IMG/VR virus record: IMGVR_UViG_3300038701_003109
Location: 1-24,172 of that record
Origin: a virus
Strand: one strand, 5' to 3'
DNA: 24,172 nucleotides
Each line of letters begins with the position of its first letter. Positions within the stretch are counted from its first letter, which is position 1. The notes beneath the pieces were generated by a model, which was given only the letters and a program-made list of their open reading frames with translations, did no database searches and was not told where the DNA came from. Both the position numbers and the translations under genes were made by a program. Shown one piece after another: positions 12,683 through 20,737 of this stretch.

Positions 12683-14985
12683 CGCACCAGGTTCCCGTTC
12701 GCGTCATAGCGGCGGCGCTGGGGGCCGCCGCCCATGCCCCCCGGCGGCGTCGGGCCCGCAGCGGCCGGGGCCGGGGCAGGGGCGGGGGCAGGGGCGGGCG
12801 CCGCGTCCGCTCCGCCGATGGCCGCCAACGCACGGGACAGGTTGTGCGCCGGGCCCAGCGTGTCCGCGTAGAGCCGCGCCTTGCCCGCCACCGTGGCGTC
12901 GAGCTGGTCGAGCCGGGACAGCACGTCCGCGGAGTTGGACAGCGCGCGGTTCAAGCCGAGCGTGGCGCGGGCCTCGTCGAGCTGCTGGTTCGAGATACGG
13001 CCGTCGGAGGCCATGTCGGCGTAGGCCCAGACGAGCGCGTTTTTCAGGAAGTCGATGGCCGACAGGTCGGGGTTGAAGTCCGCGGCGTACCGCGCGCGCA
13101 GAGCCTCGCCGTCGGCGCCCGTCGCGCTACGGACCAGCGCGCCCGCGTCGGCCGACATCTCCGCGCCGAGCGCGGCCAGTTCTCCGCCGGTCGCGCGGAA
13201 GTTCTGCCACCCGGCTTGCAGCGCCCCGGCGGTGCCTAGGGCCGCGGGGTTGGTCCTCACCAACTCGCGCAGGCGGTTCGACAGCCCGGCGGCGTTCATC
13301 ACGCCGAGCGCCTGCGTTTCGACGCGGCCCTGCGCCCCGGAGGTGAGGCCGGTTTCGACCCGCTGCGACTGCAGCGTGCCCTGCGCGGTGAACTGCGACA
13401 TGTCGGCGGGCTGGCCGGTGGCGGCGTCAATGTAGTTGCCCGTGCTGGCGTCAAACACGCCCGCGATCGGCATGCCGCCATCGTTCGGCACGAGGCTGAC
13501 CTGCTTGTAATTCCCGGCGGCCATGTCCCGCTTGGCCTGCAGAAGCTGCTCGGCCGTCGCGCCCGGCCCGAGCGCGCGCACCACGGCGGCCTCCAGCGAA
13601 GCCGGGGCCGTCGTGGTGTCGCCCGCCGCGGTCAGCAGCCGCTGCGCCTCGGCGATCTGGGCGTTGTCGGCGCCCGCGGCGGCGAGATTGGCGGCCATGG
13701 CGGCCTCGAGCGTCTTCGGCGCGTTTGCGCTCGCGCCCGCGGCGCGGTCGGCGTCGGCGATCCGCTCGGCAGAGGCCGCCGCGATATTCGCGCGCTCGAT
13801 GTCCGCGGCGGCCCGGGTCTCCGCCGCGGTGCCGCGCGACTGCACGTCGCCTTCGGCGCGAACCTGCGCGGCGCCCACCGTACCCCGGGCTTGCGCATCG
13901 GCGACGCCGAGGTCGGTCTGCGCGGCCAGTTCGGCGCGCGCCATGGCGTTCGCCAGTTCGGCTTCGCTGATGTCGCGCAGCCGGATGTCCTCGACGCCTG
14001 CAAGTTCGCGCTCCAGCGCCTGCGCGTAGCGCGCGCCCTCGGGCGTATCGCCGTATTTCTGCCGGCCGATGAGCGCGGCTTTCGCGGCGAGCGAGAGATC
14101 GCCCCGCGCGACGGTGCCCGCGACGAAATCGGCTTCCACCTGGTCGCGGCTGCGGCCCCCGGCCGGGGCGCGGGCGGCCACACCCCCGAAGCCGGGCACG
14201 GCGAAATCCATCTGGTCCGCGGTCGCCCCGGTGAACCCTTCCGCGCCGCCGACCAGCTTCAACACCTCGAGCGCCCGGTCGCGATCCGCCGCCGCGGCGG
14301 CCGCGTCAGCGGTGGCCTCGAACCCGGGCCGGGTCTCGTCGTACTTCGCCTGCCCAGCCGCCGCGGCGAGTTCCGCCAGCATGTCGGTCGTGATCGCGGG
14401 CATGGCGGCGTCGGCCGTGACGGGCGGCGCGCCGGCGGCGCTACGCAGGAGCCCGGCCACGGTTTGATCCGCGGAGGGGGCGACAGGGCCCGTTGCGGGC
14501 TGGGCGCCGAGGCCGGGGAAGAACGTGTTGCCGACCGCGGCGGGGACCGCCTGGCGGCCGCTCGGGTCGAACATCCAGTCGCCCGCCGCCGCGGCGGCGT
14601 TCAGGCGCGCCTGCAGTTCCGCGGCCGCGCGCGCCTGGTCGTGGCCGTAGCGCGCCGCGCCCGCGGCGATATTCGCGGCGCCGAGCGTGCCCTGCAGGCC
14701 GATATCCTGCCCCCGCCGGGTCGTGGCGTCGCCGAGCTGCACGCCGGACATGGTGTTCTGGTACGACTGATCGCCGATCAACGCGGCCAGCGCGTCAGGG
14801 CCGTAGTCCTCCGCGTTGGCCTTGGACCAGATCGACGTGCGCCGGTCGTTGAGCGCGTTCTGCCCGCGCGCCCGGGCCCCCGCGTAGGCCTCCTGCGCCG
14901 TCGGCGGGGCGAACAGTTGCGCGAGCGTCGAGAAACCCTCCCCGAGCGCCCGGTTGCTGTAGTTGTTGCGGACGAAGTTCGCCAT
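12679..14985 (-). CDS. Internal virion protein (768 aa)
   Basis: A 768-aa, Ala-rich, highly helical protein. It begins MANFVRNNYSNRALGEGFSTLAQLF, then has long helices with heptad-like repeats (RAELAAQTDLGVADAQARGT and onward near residue 350-400). A C-terminal Pro-Ala repeat precedes a final PPGGMGGGPQRRRYDANGNLVR-type tail. It lies between two other presumed internal proteins and is coupled to the 1069-aa gene by an ATGA overlap. The start at 14985 has a GAGGT site; the longer reading to 15084 is in the upstream gene's shadow. Structural role is inferred from size, composition and order; no enzyme motif is visible. Confidence 0.7.
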   Translation of the reverse strand: MANFVRNNYSNRALGEGFSTLAQLFAPPTAQEAYAGARARGQNALNDRRTSIWSKANAEDYGPDALAALIGDQSYQNTMSGVQLGDATTRRGQDIGLQGTLGAANIAAGAARYGHDQARAAAELQARLNAAAAAGDWMFDPSGRQAVPAAVGNTFFPGLGAQPATGPVAPSADQTVAGLLRSAAGAPPVTADAAMPAITTDMLAELAAAAGQAKYDETRPGFEATADAAAAAADRDRALEVLKLVGGAEGFTGATADQMDFAVPGFGGVAARAPAGGRSRDQVEADFVAGTVARGDLSLAAKAALIGRQKYGDTPEGARYAQALERELAGVEDIRLRDISEAELANAMARAELAAQTDLGVADAQARGTVGAAQVRAEGDVQSRGTAAETRAAADIERANIAAASAERIADADRAAGASANAPKTLEAAMAANLAAAGADNAQIAEAQRLLTAAGDTTTAPASLEAAVVRALGPGATAEQLLQAKRDMAAGNYKQVSLVPNDGGMPIAGVFDASTGNYIDAATGQPADMSQFTAQGTLQSQRVETGLTSGAQGRVETQALGVMNAAGLSNRLRELVRTNPAALGTAGALQAGWQNFRATGGELAALGAEMSADAGALVRSATGADGEALRARYAADFNPDLSAIDFLKNALVWAYADMASDGRISNQQLDEARATLGLNRALSNSADVLSRLDQLDATVAGKARLYADTLGPAHNLSRALAAIGGADAAPAPAPAPAPAPAAAGPTPPGGMGGGPQRRRYDANGNLVR
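12763..12800 (+). repeat. G-run cluster coding for a Pro-Ala repeat
   Basis: Six runs of three to five G separated by one or two bases on the plus strand. On the coding strand this gives alternating Pro and Ala near the C-terminus of the 768-aa protein. The pattern fits a G-quadruplex motif on the template strand of the late operon. Confidence 0.6.
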
Positions 14986-14995
14986 GGTCGAGACC

Positions 14996-15760
14996 TCAGA
15001 TAAGGATCGGCGCCGCGCCGAAGCCGCCGCCCCCGCCGACCCCCGCCGCGCCACTGAACGCGCCAAGGGACGACCCCGCCGCACCGCCAGCCCCCGCGGC
15101 TCCGCCCCCCACGCCCGCGGCGGTGGCCGCCGGGGCGGAGAACGCCCCGGCCATGCCTCCTGTCAGCGCGATGGACCCGAGGCCCTTCAACACGTCGCCC
15201 AGCAGGCGCAGGCCCGCACCCTTCTGGTTGGCCGCTTCCAGCTCGTAGGGGAGCACGTTGGCGGAACCTTGCCGGGCGGCGTTGGTCTGCCCGATATACC
15301 CGGCATCTCGCGCGGTGGCCGTGCCGATATCGCTGAACAGGTCGCCGAAGGACCGGAGCCGCGCCCGCGCGTCGGCCTGCTGCCCCGTGAACGCCTCGGT
15401 GGCGTCCCGCTGCTTGCCCTGCTCGCGCACGAGGATGTCGCTGGTGGCGCTGGGCAGCACCGACGCCGCCGATACGTTCGCATCGGCCAAGGCGCCGTCC
15501 GCGGTCGTCGGGGCGTCGCGGAACAGTGCCTGCAGGTCCGTCGCCTTGGCCTGCTGTTGGGCCTCGGCGTCGCGGTAGCGGTCTCGGGCCGCGGCGTTCT
15601 GCGCGGCGGCCTTCTCCGCGAATTCGTCCTGCCGGGCGCGCTCGGTGGCGAGCGTGTTGTTGCGGGCCTTGATGCGCTGCCGCTCGGCGCGGCTGGAGGC
15701 GTAGATGCCGCCGCCGGTAAGCGCAGCGCCAAGGGCGAGGAGGGCGAGGGGCGCTACCAT
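14996..15760 (-). CDS. Internal virion protein with N-terminal membrane-like helix (254 aa)
   Basis: The N-terminus MVAPLALLALGAALTGGGIYA forms a hydrophobic helix, followed by a long charged coiled-coil region (RAERQRIKARNNTLATERARQ and on, about residues 24-75). The C-terminal third is Gly/Ala-rich, ending GGGFGAAPILI. This layout is common for podophage internal virion proteins that are ejected with DNA. The ATG at 15760 has GGAG upstream and lies two bases after the previous stop. Function is inferred by position. Confidence 0.66.
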   Translation of the reverse strand: MVAPLALLALGAALTGGGIYASSRAERQRIKARNNTLATERARQDEFAEKAAAQNAAARDRYRDAEAQQQAKATDLQALFRDAPTTADGALADANVSAASVLPSATSDILVREQGKQRDATEAFTGQQADARARLRSFGDLFSDIGTATARDAGYIGQTNAARQGSANVLPYELEAANQKGAGLRLLGDVLKGLGSIALTGGMAGAFSAPAATAAGVGGGAAGAGGAAGSSLGAFSGAAGVGGGGGFGAAPILI

Positions 15761-15762
15761 GG

Positions 15763-16383
15763 TCAGCTCCGCACGACGGTGGATTTGGGGCTCGCGCCGA
15801 AGATTTGCGCGCCCAGGCCGCTGTACTGCGTCCCGCCGGCGCCGTAGGAGCGCGCTCGGGCGGCGGCGTCGGCCGTTCCGAGGGCGCTGGTGAACGAGGT
15901 GAATGCGTCGGCCAGAGGGCTGTACGCCTCCTGCTGCGTCAGCGATGCCGAGCGCGCAAGCGCGCCCTGCGCGGCGGCGTCTGCGTCGCCGGTCGTGTTC
16001 AGGAGCGAAACGAGATCCGACCGGGCGCCTTCGACGCCGCGCCGGGCCGCGTTGGCTTTGTCCAGCGCGGTGTCCACGACGTTCTGCGACTGCAGGTCGA
16101 AAAGCTGCTGCAGATCGCCTTCCTGCGTCGCGCGCGCGGAACTGCCGAGCTGCCCCTGCCGCGCCAGCGCGTATGTCAGATCGCGCGCGGCGTCGACGCG
16201 CTGATCCTCGAGCTGCGGCATGGCGTAGTCGAGGTAATTCTGGCGCTGCTGGTCGTAGAACGTATCGTCGAACTGCGAGAAAATGTCGTCGATGCTCGCG
16301 GTGCCTTCGGCGATGGCCTGCTGCTTGGCTTCGTCTTGCGCACGGTAGTAAGCCGCCGTATCGTCGCCACTTTTACCACCCAT
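15763..16383 (-). CDS. Podophage structural protein, probable internal virion protein (206 aa)
   Basis: A 206-aa helical protein. The segment FDDTFYDQQRQNYLDYAMPQLEDQ (about residues 38-61) followed by ALARQGQLGSSARA is a pattern met in small proteins preceding internal virion genes of podophages of Proteobacteria. Gln, Asp and Ala are frequent and the C-terminus is Gly- and Ser-rich. The ATG at 16383 follows AAAGGAG and overlaps the acetyltransferase gene end by 11 bases. It probably joins the ejected complex or lines the portal; this is an inference. Confidence 0.62.
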   Translation of the reverse strand: MGGKSGDDTAAYYRAQDEAKQQAIAEGTASIDDIFSQFDDTFYDQQRQNYLDYAMPQLEDQRVDAARDLTYALARQGQLGSSARATQEGDLQQLFDLQSQNVVDTALDKANAARRGVEGARSDLVSLLNTTGDADAAAQGALARSASLTQQEAYSPLADAFTSFTSALGTADAAARARSYGAGGTQYSGLGAQIFGASPKSTVVRS

Positions 16384-16831
16384 GCGGCAACTCCTTTCGC
16401 ATGGCGACGCCGACCCGCTTGAACCCCAGCCGCGACAAGAACCGCGCGGTGCGCTCGGTGTCGGCCTCGTTATCGGCCCCGCCGATAATCTCGGTCGCGC
16501 CCAGGATACGGCTCCAGCGGTCCATCTCCCGCATCAGGTAGACGGCCGCGCGTGACCCGCGCCACGCTGGCTTCACGTACAGTACCTCCTGCGAGGTATA
16601 AAGTCCATCGAAGGCCCGGTGCGGCGTAGCGGAGGCCACCAGCATCCCGCAAGTCTCCCCGGTGCCGGCCTCCGCGATGAAAAAGACCGGAAGCGCCGTG
16701 CGCAAGTAGTCCGCGAAGGCCGCCCGCACGCGGACCTCGTTGAAGGTCCGATGCGGCACGGTCTCGGCGTTGTGGCGCGCCATCGCTACGATCTCGTCGG
16801 CGTCGGACGCCCGGGCCAGACGCACCTTCAT
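16373..16831 (-). CDS. GNAT-family acetyltransferase in the tail gene cluster
   Basis: A 152-aa GNAT fold protein, which would transfer an acetyl group from acetyl-CoA. Visible parts are the N-terminal VRLARASDADEIVAMARHN, the strand VFFIAEAGTGETCGMLVAS, and motif A, VLYVKPAWRGSRAAVYLM, then GATEIIGGADN and FLSRLGFKRVGVAMRKEL at the end. The usual Q/R-x-x-G-x-G/A loop is here RGSRAA, lacking the second glycine. It lies between nozzle and internal virion genes and overlaps both. Such acetyltransferases occur at this place in other podophages; the substrate is unknown. Confidence 0.83.
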   Translation of the reverse strand: MKVRLARASDADEIVAMARHNAETVPHRTFNEVRVRAAFADYLRTALPVFFIAEAGTGETCGMLVASATPHRAFDGLYTSQEVLYVKPAWRGSRAAVYLMREMDRWSRILGATEIIGGADNEADTERTARFLSRLGFKRVGVAMRKELPHGW

Positions 16832-18903
16832 GCCTCCTCCCCACGCCCGTCGAAATGGAGCGCCGCTGCGCTCAGAACCGCGGGGCCGTCGCCGGGCGGC
16901 GAGAGGCTGGTGAACCGCAAGGACAGGTGCGTCGAGGCATGGCGCAGAGGGATGCGTTCGGGGGAGTAGGTCGTCTTGTAGACCCGGCCCACTTCCTCCG
17001 CGGCGGTGGTGTCGGTCGGATCCGCGGCCGCCTCGATCTTCCAGGTGCCGCGGAGCGCCGCGTCGACGCCGGACCATTGCTTGACGGCCGAGGGGGCGTT
17101 GGCGTCGAGATAGGGCAGCCATGCTTCCACCGTCGAGTTGTCGTAGGTGGGCGAAGCCCCGGTCCCGCCGTAAGCGTAGATCGTATCGCCGCTGCGCACC
17201 CAAACGCGGCCATCGAAGGCGACGGCCCCCTCTACGTCGAAGCCCGGCTCGTAGGTGGACCACGCCGACACCTTCGCGTTCTCGTAGAAGGAAAACACGT
17301 AGATCACGCCGTCGATGATGAGCCAGAACCGATTGTCCAGCGGGTTGATGAGGCCCCGGACCCGGTGTTCCTCGCCCGCCGGGATGGCCGCGAGCGCGGG
17401 CGCGATCAGGCTGTCGACCGGGACGCCGATGTCCGTCGAGGCCGCAGCGTTGGAGCTGTCGCGCGCGCGGAGCGACCGCAGGCCGCTTCGATGCGCGTAG
17501 AAAACGTCCGCGTCGCCGAATTGGGTCACGCTCTCCGCGAAGCGCGTGCCGGTGCCGACCAGCACCTGCGACAGCGTGTTCAGCGTCGGATCGGGGTCGA
17601 CGAACCAGATCATCGTCACATCGTCCGCGAACACCGCGACACGATCGAAATACCGGGCTATTCCGACGAGGTTGTCTGCGTCCGCGTCCTCGACCGACAG
17701 GTCTTCGAACCCGGCCCCCGTCGCGTCCGTCGTCCACGCGGTCGGCTGCTGGACGCCCGAGTAATGCAGGAAGCCGCCCGCCGTCGAGTAGACCTTGGCC
17801 CGGATCGTCTTGACGAAGCGCCCAGGCGTGAACGCCGCGGTGCTGTCGGCCCCGTCGGCCAGCGCCGCGCCGGACGCCGGGTCCAAGGTCAGCCCGTCCG
17901 CGGCCACGGTCGTTATGGCGCGGCCGTTCGCCGCGGCGCCCGCGACGGCGGCGATCACGACGACCGTCGGGCCTACGGCGGCCGCGTCATACTCGGGGCT
18001 GGTCGTCGCGGCGTTGATGGACGCCGCGATGGCCGCTGCGGTCGCCTCGACGGTCCCCGCCCAGGCGACCGAGCCTGCGAGCGTTTGCACGCCGTCAACG
18101 CGCAGCTCGGTCAGCGTCGAAGTCGCCGCCTCGGCGCCGCCCGCCATGTGCGAGATGCCCGAGACCGATACGCCGGTCGTCGCCACCGCGACCGTCCGCC
18201 CGTTGGCCGCGGCGCCCGCCAGCGCGGCGGTGATCGTCACCACGTCGCCGTCCGCGGCAGCGCTGTAATCGGGGCTCGAGGTGTTCGCGGTGATCGCCGC
18301 GGCGACCGCAGCGGCCGTGGCGGCGGCGTCGGCGCCGTAGGTTACGGCCCCCGCCATGAGTGCGATGCCGTTGACCGTCACGCTGTCCACCGTGTCGACC
18401 GACGGCGTTCCGGCGCCGACGCGGAAGGCGCCCGTGGCGGTAAGCGCCGCTGTGGCGTGCCCCCCGGTGACGGTCAGAAGCGCCCGCGCTCGGCCGTCGA
18501 ACCAGTCAGCGACATGGGCCCCGTCGTAGAAATGCAACACCTCGCCGTTGCTGAACTGCGCCGCGGCGTAGATTTTGCCCGCGTAGCGGTCCCACGACAG
18601 CACGCGCGCCACAGTCAGCGCCGGGTCCGTCGGGTGCTGCAGCCGCTGATAGGTCACGCCGGCTGGAACGCCGGAGGGGGCCGCGGCCGCGCCGAAGACC
18701 ACCAGCCCGGCGCTGCCGCGCGCCAGGCCCGTCGTCCCGGCGGGCAGCGTGTGGACGGGCACGAAGGCCGCGCGCTGCTCGAACTCGGCGCCGCGCGTCA
18801 GATGGCCGTTGCGGGCCCGGATGAGCGCGCCGCCGGGGGTCGTCTCGGGGAGCCGCCGCGTGTCCAGGCCGCCGGTGAATTCTTTGACCTGGATCGTCCC
18901 CAT
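16828..18903 (-). CDS. Tail nozzle protein (tail tubular protein B-like)
   Basis: A 691-aa protein that should form the tip of the short tail, below the adaptor. The N-terminus IQVKEFTGGLDTRRLPETTPGGAL is typical of this group, and the C-terminal half holds beta-rich, propeller-like segments (VGIARYFDRVAVFADDVTMIWFVDPD; DNRFWLIIDGVIYVFSFYENAKVSAWSTYE). Between them lie two tandem copies of a roughly 90-residue domain (about 172-257 and 264-353). The ATG at 18903 has GAGGA and lies one base after the adaptor stop. The stop overlaps the acetyltransferase start as ATGA. Confidence 0.82.
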   Translation of the reverse strand: MGTIQVKEFTGGLDTRRLPETTPGGALIRARNGHLTRGAEFEQRAAFVPVHTLPAGTTGLARGSAGLVVFGAAAAPSGVPAGVTYQRLQHPTDPALTVARVLSWDRYAGKIYAAAQFSNGEVLHFYDGAHVADWFDGRARALLTVTGGHATAALTATGAFRVGAGTPSVDTVDSVTVNGIALMAGAVTYGADAAATAAAVAAAITANTSSPDYSAAADGDVVTITAALAGAAANGRTVAVATTGVSVSGISHMAGGAEAATSTLTELRVDGVQTLAGSVAWAGTVEATAAAIAASINAATTSPEYDAAAVGPTVVVIAAVAGAAANGRAITTVAADGLTLDPASGAALADGADSTAAFTPGRFVKTIRAKVYSTAGGFLHYSGVQQPTAWTTDATGAGFEDLSVEDADADNLVGIARYFDRVAVFADDVTMIWFVDPDPTLNTLSQVLVGTGTRFAESVTQFGDADVFYAHRSGLRSLRARDSSNAAASTDIGVPVDSLIAPALAAIPAGEEHRVRGLINPLDNRFWLIIDGVIYVFSFYENAKVSAWSTYEPGFDVEGAVAFDGRVWVRSGDTIYAYGGTGASPTYDNSTVEAWLPYLDANAPSAVKQWSGVDAALRGTWKIEAAADPTDTTAAEEVGRVYKTTYSPERIPLRHASTHLSLRFTSLSPPGDGPAVLSAAALHFDGRGEEA
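17845..18390 (-). repeat. Tandem duplicated domain within the nozzle gene
   Basis: Two adjacent protein repeats. Copy 1 (18133-18390) and copy 2 (17845-18114) share the order V-x-V-(N/D)-G, LAG or MAG, ATAAA(V/I)AA(A/S)I, TSP(D/E)Y, then VAGAAANGR or LAGAAANGR. Both end in a Gly/Ala-rich strand and ADG/AGG. They are clearly related but diverged. Confidence 0.82.
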
Positions 18904-18904
18904 G

Positions 18905-19642
18905 TCAGTCCTCGATCGGGGTGAACTTCCGCACGTACATGCGCCCGCGGCCCCCGCGGCGTCGGCCGGCGCCGAACAACTGGAAGCTGCGGACCTGCGA
19001 GAGGCGGGATTTCAAGTCAGCATAACGGCGGTTGGCGCGCTCCAGCAAGAGCCGCTTGGCGTTGGCGTCGTGCGTCAAGTTCGCGGCCCCGTACAGGGCC
19101 AGCATCTGCGCGTCGAGGTCCACCGTGTCGTCGTCCGCGACGAACGGGCCGAGGCGCTTGATCCCGGTGATGCGGAGGAGGCCTTCCTGCTCGGCGCCCG
19201 CATTCGTAAGCGGCACCGGCCATACCTCGATCTGCTCGTCCTCGTACAGTCGCCACGCCTCCGCCGGGTCGTCTCGCTCGTCCAGCGCGCTGTCGTGAAG
19301 CCCGTATTCAGAGGGCCCGATGCCGCGCCGCAGCTGCATCCAGTCGCCGTTATCCTTGACGTGCAGGCAGAGGATCCGATCCACGTCGAGGTCCGCCTTG
19401 GTGGCCCCCGCCTCGTTCGTGGCGGCCGCCAGATCATAGAACCGCTGGCCCGCTTGCAGGGGCAGGAACCGCTCCACCCGCAGGTGCGGCCAGTCGTAGT
19501 CCGTCCACAGGCGGTCGGCTTCGTGCTGCAGCACTTGGACCTGGCGGTCCCGCTCCTGCGCCGAATGTGCGGAGGAGGCGGAGATGCCCGCCTCCAGCCG
19601 CATGCTGGTCAGCACTCGCAGAAGCTGCTCCCCGCGCGCCAC
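18905..19642 (-). CDS. Tail adaptor (tail tubular protein A-like)
   Basis: A 245-aa protein of the podophage adaptor or gatekeeper group, which ties the portal ring to the tail nozzle. The family-like segment is QHEADRLWTDYDWPHLRVERFLPLQAGQRFYDL (about residues 39-71), followed by DVDRILCLHV and EVWPVPLTNAG. The helical end LHDANAKRLLLERANRRYADLKSRL-like segment precedes a basic C-terminal tail (GRRRGGRGRMYVRKF). It uses GTG at 19642, five bases after the preceding stop, without a strong ribosome-binding site, so translation is probably coupled. Confidence 0.8.
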   Translation of the reverse strand: MARGEQLLRVLTSMRLEAGISASSAHSAQERDRQVQVLQHEADRLWTDYDWPHLRVERFLPLQAGQRFYDLAAATNEAGATKADLDVDRILCLHVKDNGDWMQLRRGIGPSEYGLHDSALDERDDPAEAWRLYEDEQIEVWPVPLTNAGAEQEGLLRITGIKRLGPFVADDDTVDLDAQMLALYGAANLTHDANAKRLLLERANRRYADLKSRLSQVRSFQLFGAGRRRGGRGRMYVRKFTPIED

Positions 19643-19647
19643 GGCGG

Positions 19648-20151
19648 TCAGCCCAGGCCGCCGGCCGGTTCGGCCGGTTCGGCCGGTTCGGGTTCGTCGG
19701 GCTCGTCGGTCGCGCCGACCAGAACGGCCAGCAGTTCCGCCTTCTTGATGCCGGTGGGGTCGACGCCGGTCGCGACGGCGCGAGCGCGCAGCTCGGCCAC
19801 GGTCATGTCCTCCAGCGCCTTCGACACGGCGGCGTCGGCCGCCGCGGGCGCCGACGAAACCTCGATCTCCACCTCGGCGAAGGTCTGCGGGAACGCGGCG
19901 AGGGTGCCGCCGAACAGGCTTCCGACGAGCTGGCGCCCGTCACCGTCCTTGGCGCTGCCGTACCGGGCGCGCAGGAGGCCGCGGAGCGTGGCGACCGCCG
20001 GGGCGGCGCCCTCGACCAGCGTCACATCGTGGACGGCGCCGCGGCCGTGAATGTGGTCCAGCACGGCGGCCTCGGCCGGGGTGATGCCGTACTTGGGCAC
20101 GGTGTTCAGGGTGTCGCCGCCGAGGGCGACGAAGCAGTTGGCGAGCTGCAT
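19648..20151 (-). CDS. Phage head-region protein with SAP/Rho-N-like motif (167 aa)
   Basis: Not fully recognised. Residues about 113-145 (LEDMTVAELRARAVATGVDPTGIKKAELLAVL) match the two-helix SAP/LEM/Rho-N type, often found in phage head-completion or DNA-contacting proteins. The first part (CFVALGGDTLNTVPKYGITPAEAAVLDHIHG) is a separate fold. The C-terminus is EPDEP followed by repeated AEP. The ATG at 20151 has a strong AGGAG. It lies between the capsid-associated protein and the tail adaptor, so a head-tail joining or capsid accessory role is likely. Confidence 0.68.
   Translation of the reverse strand: MQLANCFVALGGDTLNTVPKYGITPAEAAVLDHIHGRGAVHDVTLVEGAAPAVATLRGLLRARYGSAKDGDGRQLVGSLFGGTLAAFPQTFAEVEIEVSSAPAAADAAVSKALEDMTVAELRARAVATGVDPTGIKKAELLAVLVGATDEPDEPEPAEPAEPAGGLG
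19663..19689. repeat. Three perfect 9-bp tandem repeats
   Basis: Three copies of GGCCGGTTC on the plus strand. They code for repeated Glu-Pro-Ala at the end of the 167-aa protein. Copy number could vary by slippage without changing frame. Confidence 0.85.
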
Positions 20152-20176
20152 GGGGGTTCTCCTGTGTCAGGGGGCG

Positions 20177-20196
20177 GAGGGGGCCGGAGCCCCCTC
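20177..20196 (-). terminator. Hairpin with UCCG tetraloop after the 159-aa gene
   Basis: On the minus strand an 8-bp stem of GAGGGGGC and GCCCCCTC closes on TCCG, a UNCG-type stable tetraloop with a C-G closing pair. It follows the stop at 20203 and precedes the next ribosome-binding site. No T-tract follows, so it may be an mRNA stabiliser or partial terminator. Confidence 0.5.
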
Positions 20197-20202
20197 GCGC
20201 GA

Positions 20203-20682
20203 TCAGTCGCGGAGCAGGCCCGCGTTGCGCAGGGCGACGATGACCTCGTCCAGCTTTGCGGCGACCGAGGCGACGGAGTTGGCGACCTCGGTCTGCGAGT
20301 AGGAGGCGCCGATGGCCGGGAGCGTGTCGCTGGCGGTGCCGCCGGAGCTGTCGGTCAGCGACACGATGCCGGGCTGGCGGATCGTGGCGTTGTAGGAACC
20401 ATCCTGCGTGCGGTCGCCGAAGGACAGCTTGATCTCCGACTGCGCGGCGATGGTGGCGCCGGTGCGGTTGGTGACGGTGATGTTCGAGGCGCCGAAAGTG
20501 AACTCGAAGCCGGGGTCGCCCTGGTCCCACACGTCGTTCTCGCCGACGACGATCTGGCCGCCGGTGGTCTCGATCAGGGACGCCTGGTCGTGGCCGGTGG
20601 GGTAGGCGACGGTGAAGGTGCCGTCGTCCGCCACGGCGGAAGCGAGGGTGTGCGTGGTGTAGGCGATCGCGCTGACGGTCAT
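20203..20682 (-). CDS. Capsid-associated protein, possible decoration or head-fibre protein (159 aa)
   Basis: The N-terminal two thirds is beta-rich (AIAYTTHTLASAVADDGTFTVAYPTGHD; FEFTFGASNITVTNRTGATIA). The C-terminus (LPAIGASYSQTEVANSVASVAAKLDEVIVALRNAGLLRD) is a helix of a kind seen at the ends of phage head-fibre and decoration proteins, where it may form a trimer. The ATG at 20682 has AAAGGAA. It is directly downstream of the major capsid gene, from which it is separated by a UUCG hairpin. A capsid decoration role is inferred by position and shape. Confidence 0.62.
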   Translation of the reverse strand: MTVSAIAYTTHTLASAVADDGTFTVAYPTGHDQASLIETTGGQIVVGENDVWDQGDPGFEFTFGASNITVTNRTGATIAAQSEIKLSFGDRTQDGSYNATIRQPGIVSLTDSSGGTASDTLPAIGASYSQTEVANSVASVAAKLDEVIVALRNAGLLRD

Positions 20683-20711
20683 GTCGCGTTCCTTTCAGAG
20701 GTTGAGCGGCC

Positions 20712-20727
20712 CGGCGCCGAAGCGCCG
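20712..20727 (-). terminator. UUCG-capped hairpin after the major capsid gene
   Basis: On the minus strand CGGCGC and GCGCCG pair around the stable TTCG tetraloop. Four further pairs, one of them G-U, extend the stem to about 10 bp. It lies 11 bases past the capsid stop and before the next ribosome-binding site. No T-tract follows. It may stabilise the capsid mRNA or limit read-through. Confidence 0.6.
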
Positions 20728-20737
20728 AGCCCGCCGA

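Noticed and set aside
9989-12709. Long plus-strand ORF (906 codons)
   Set aside because: It is antisense to the 1069-aa late gene, Arg-rich and without family motifs. High GC produces long open shadows opposite real genes.
16855-18924. Plus-strand ORF (689 codons)
   Set aside because: It is a shadow of the nozzle gene, with Arg/Gly-rich composition.
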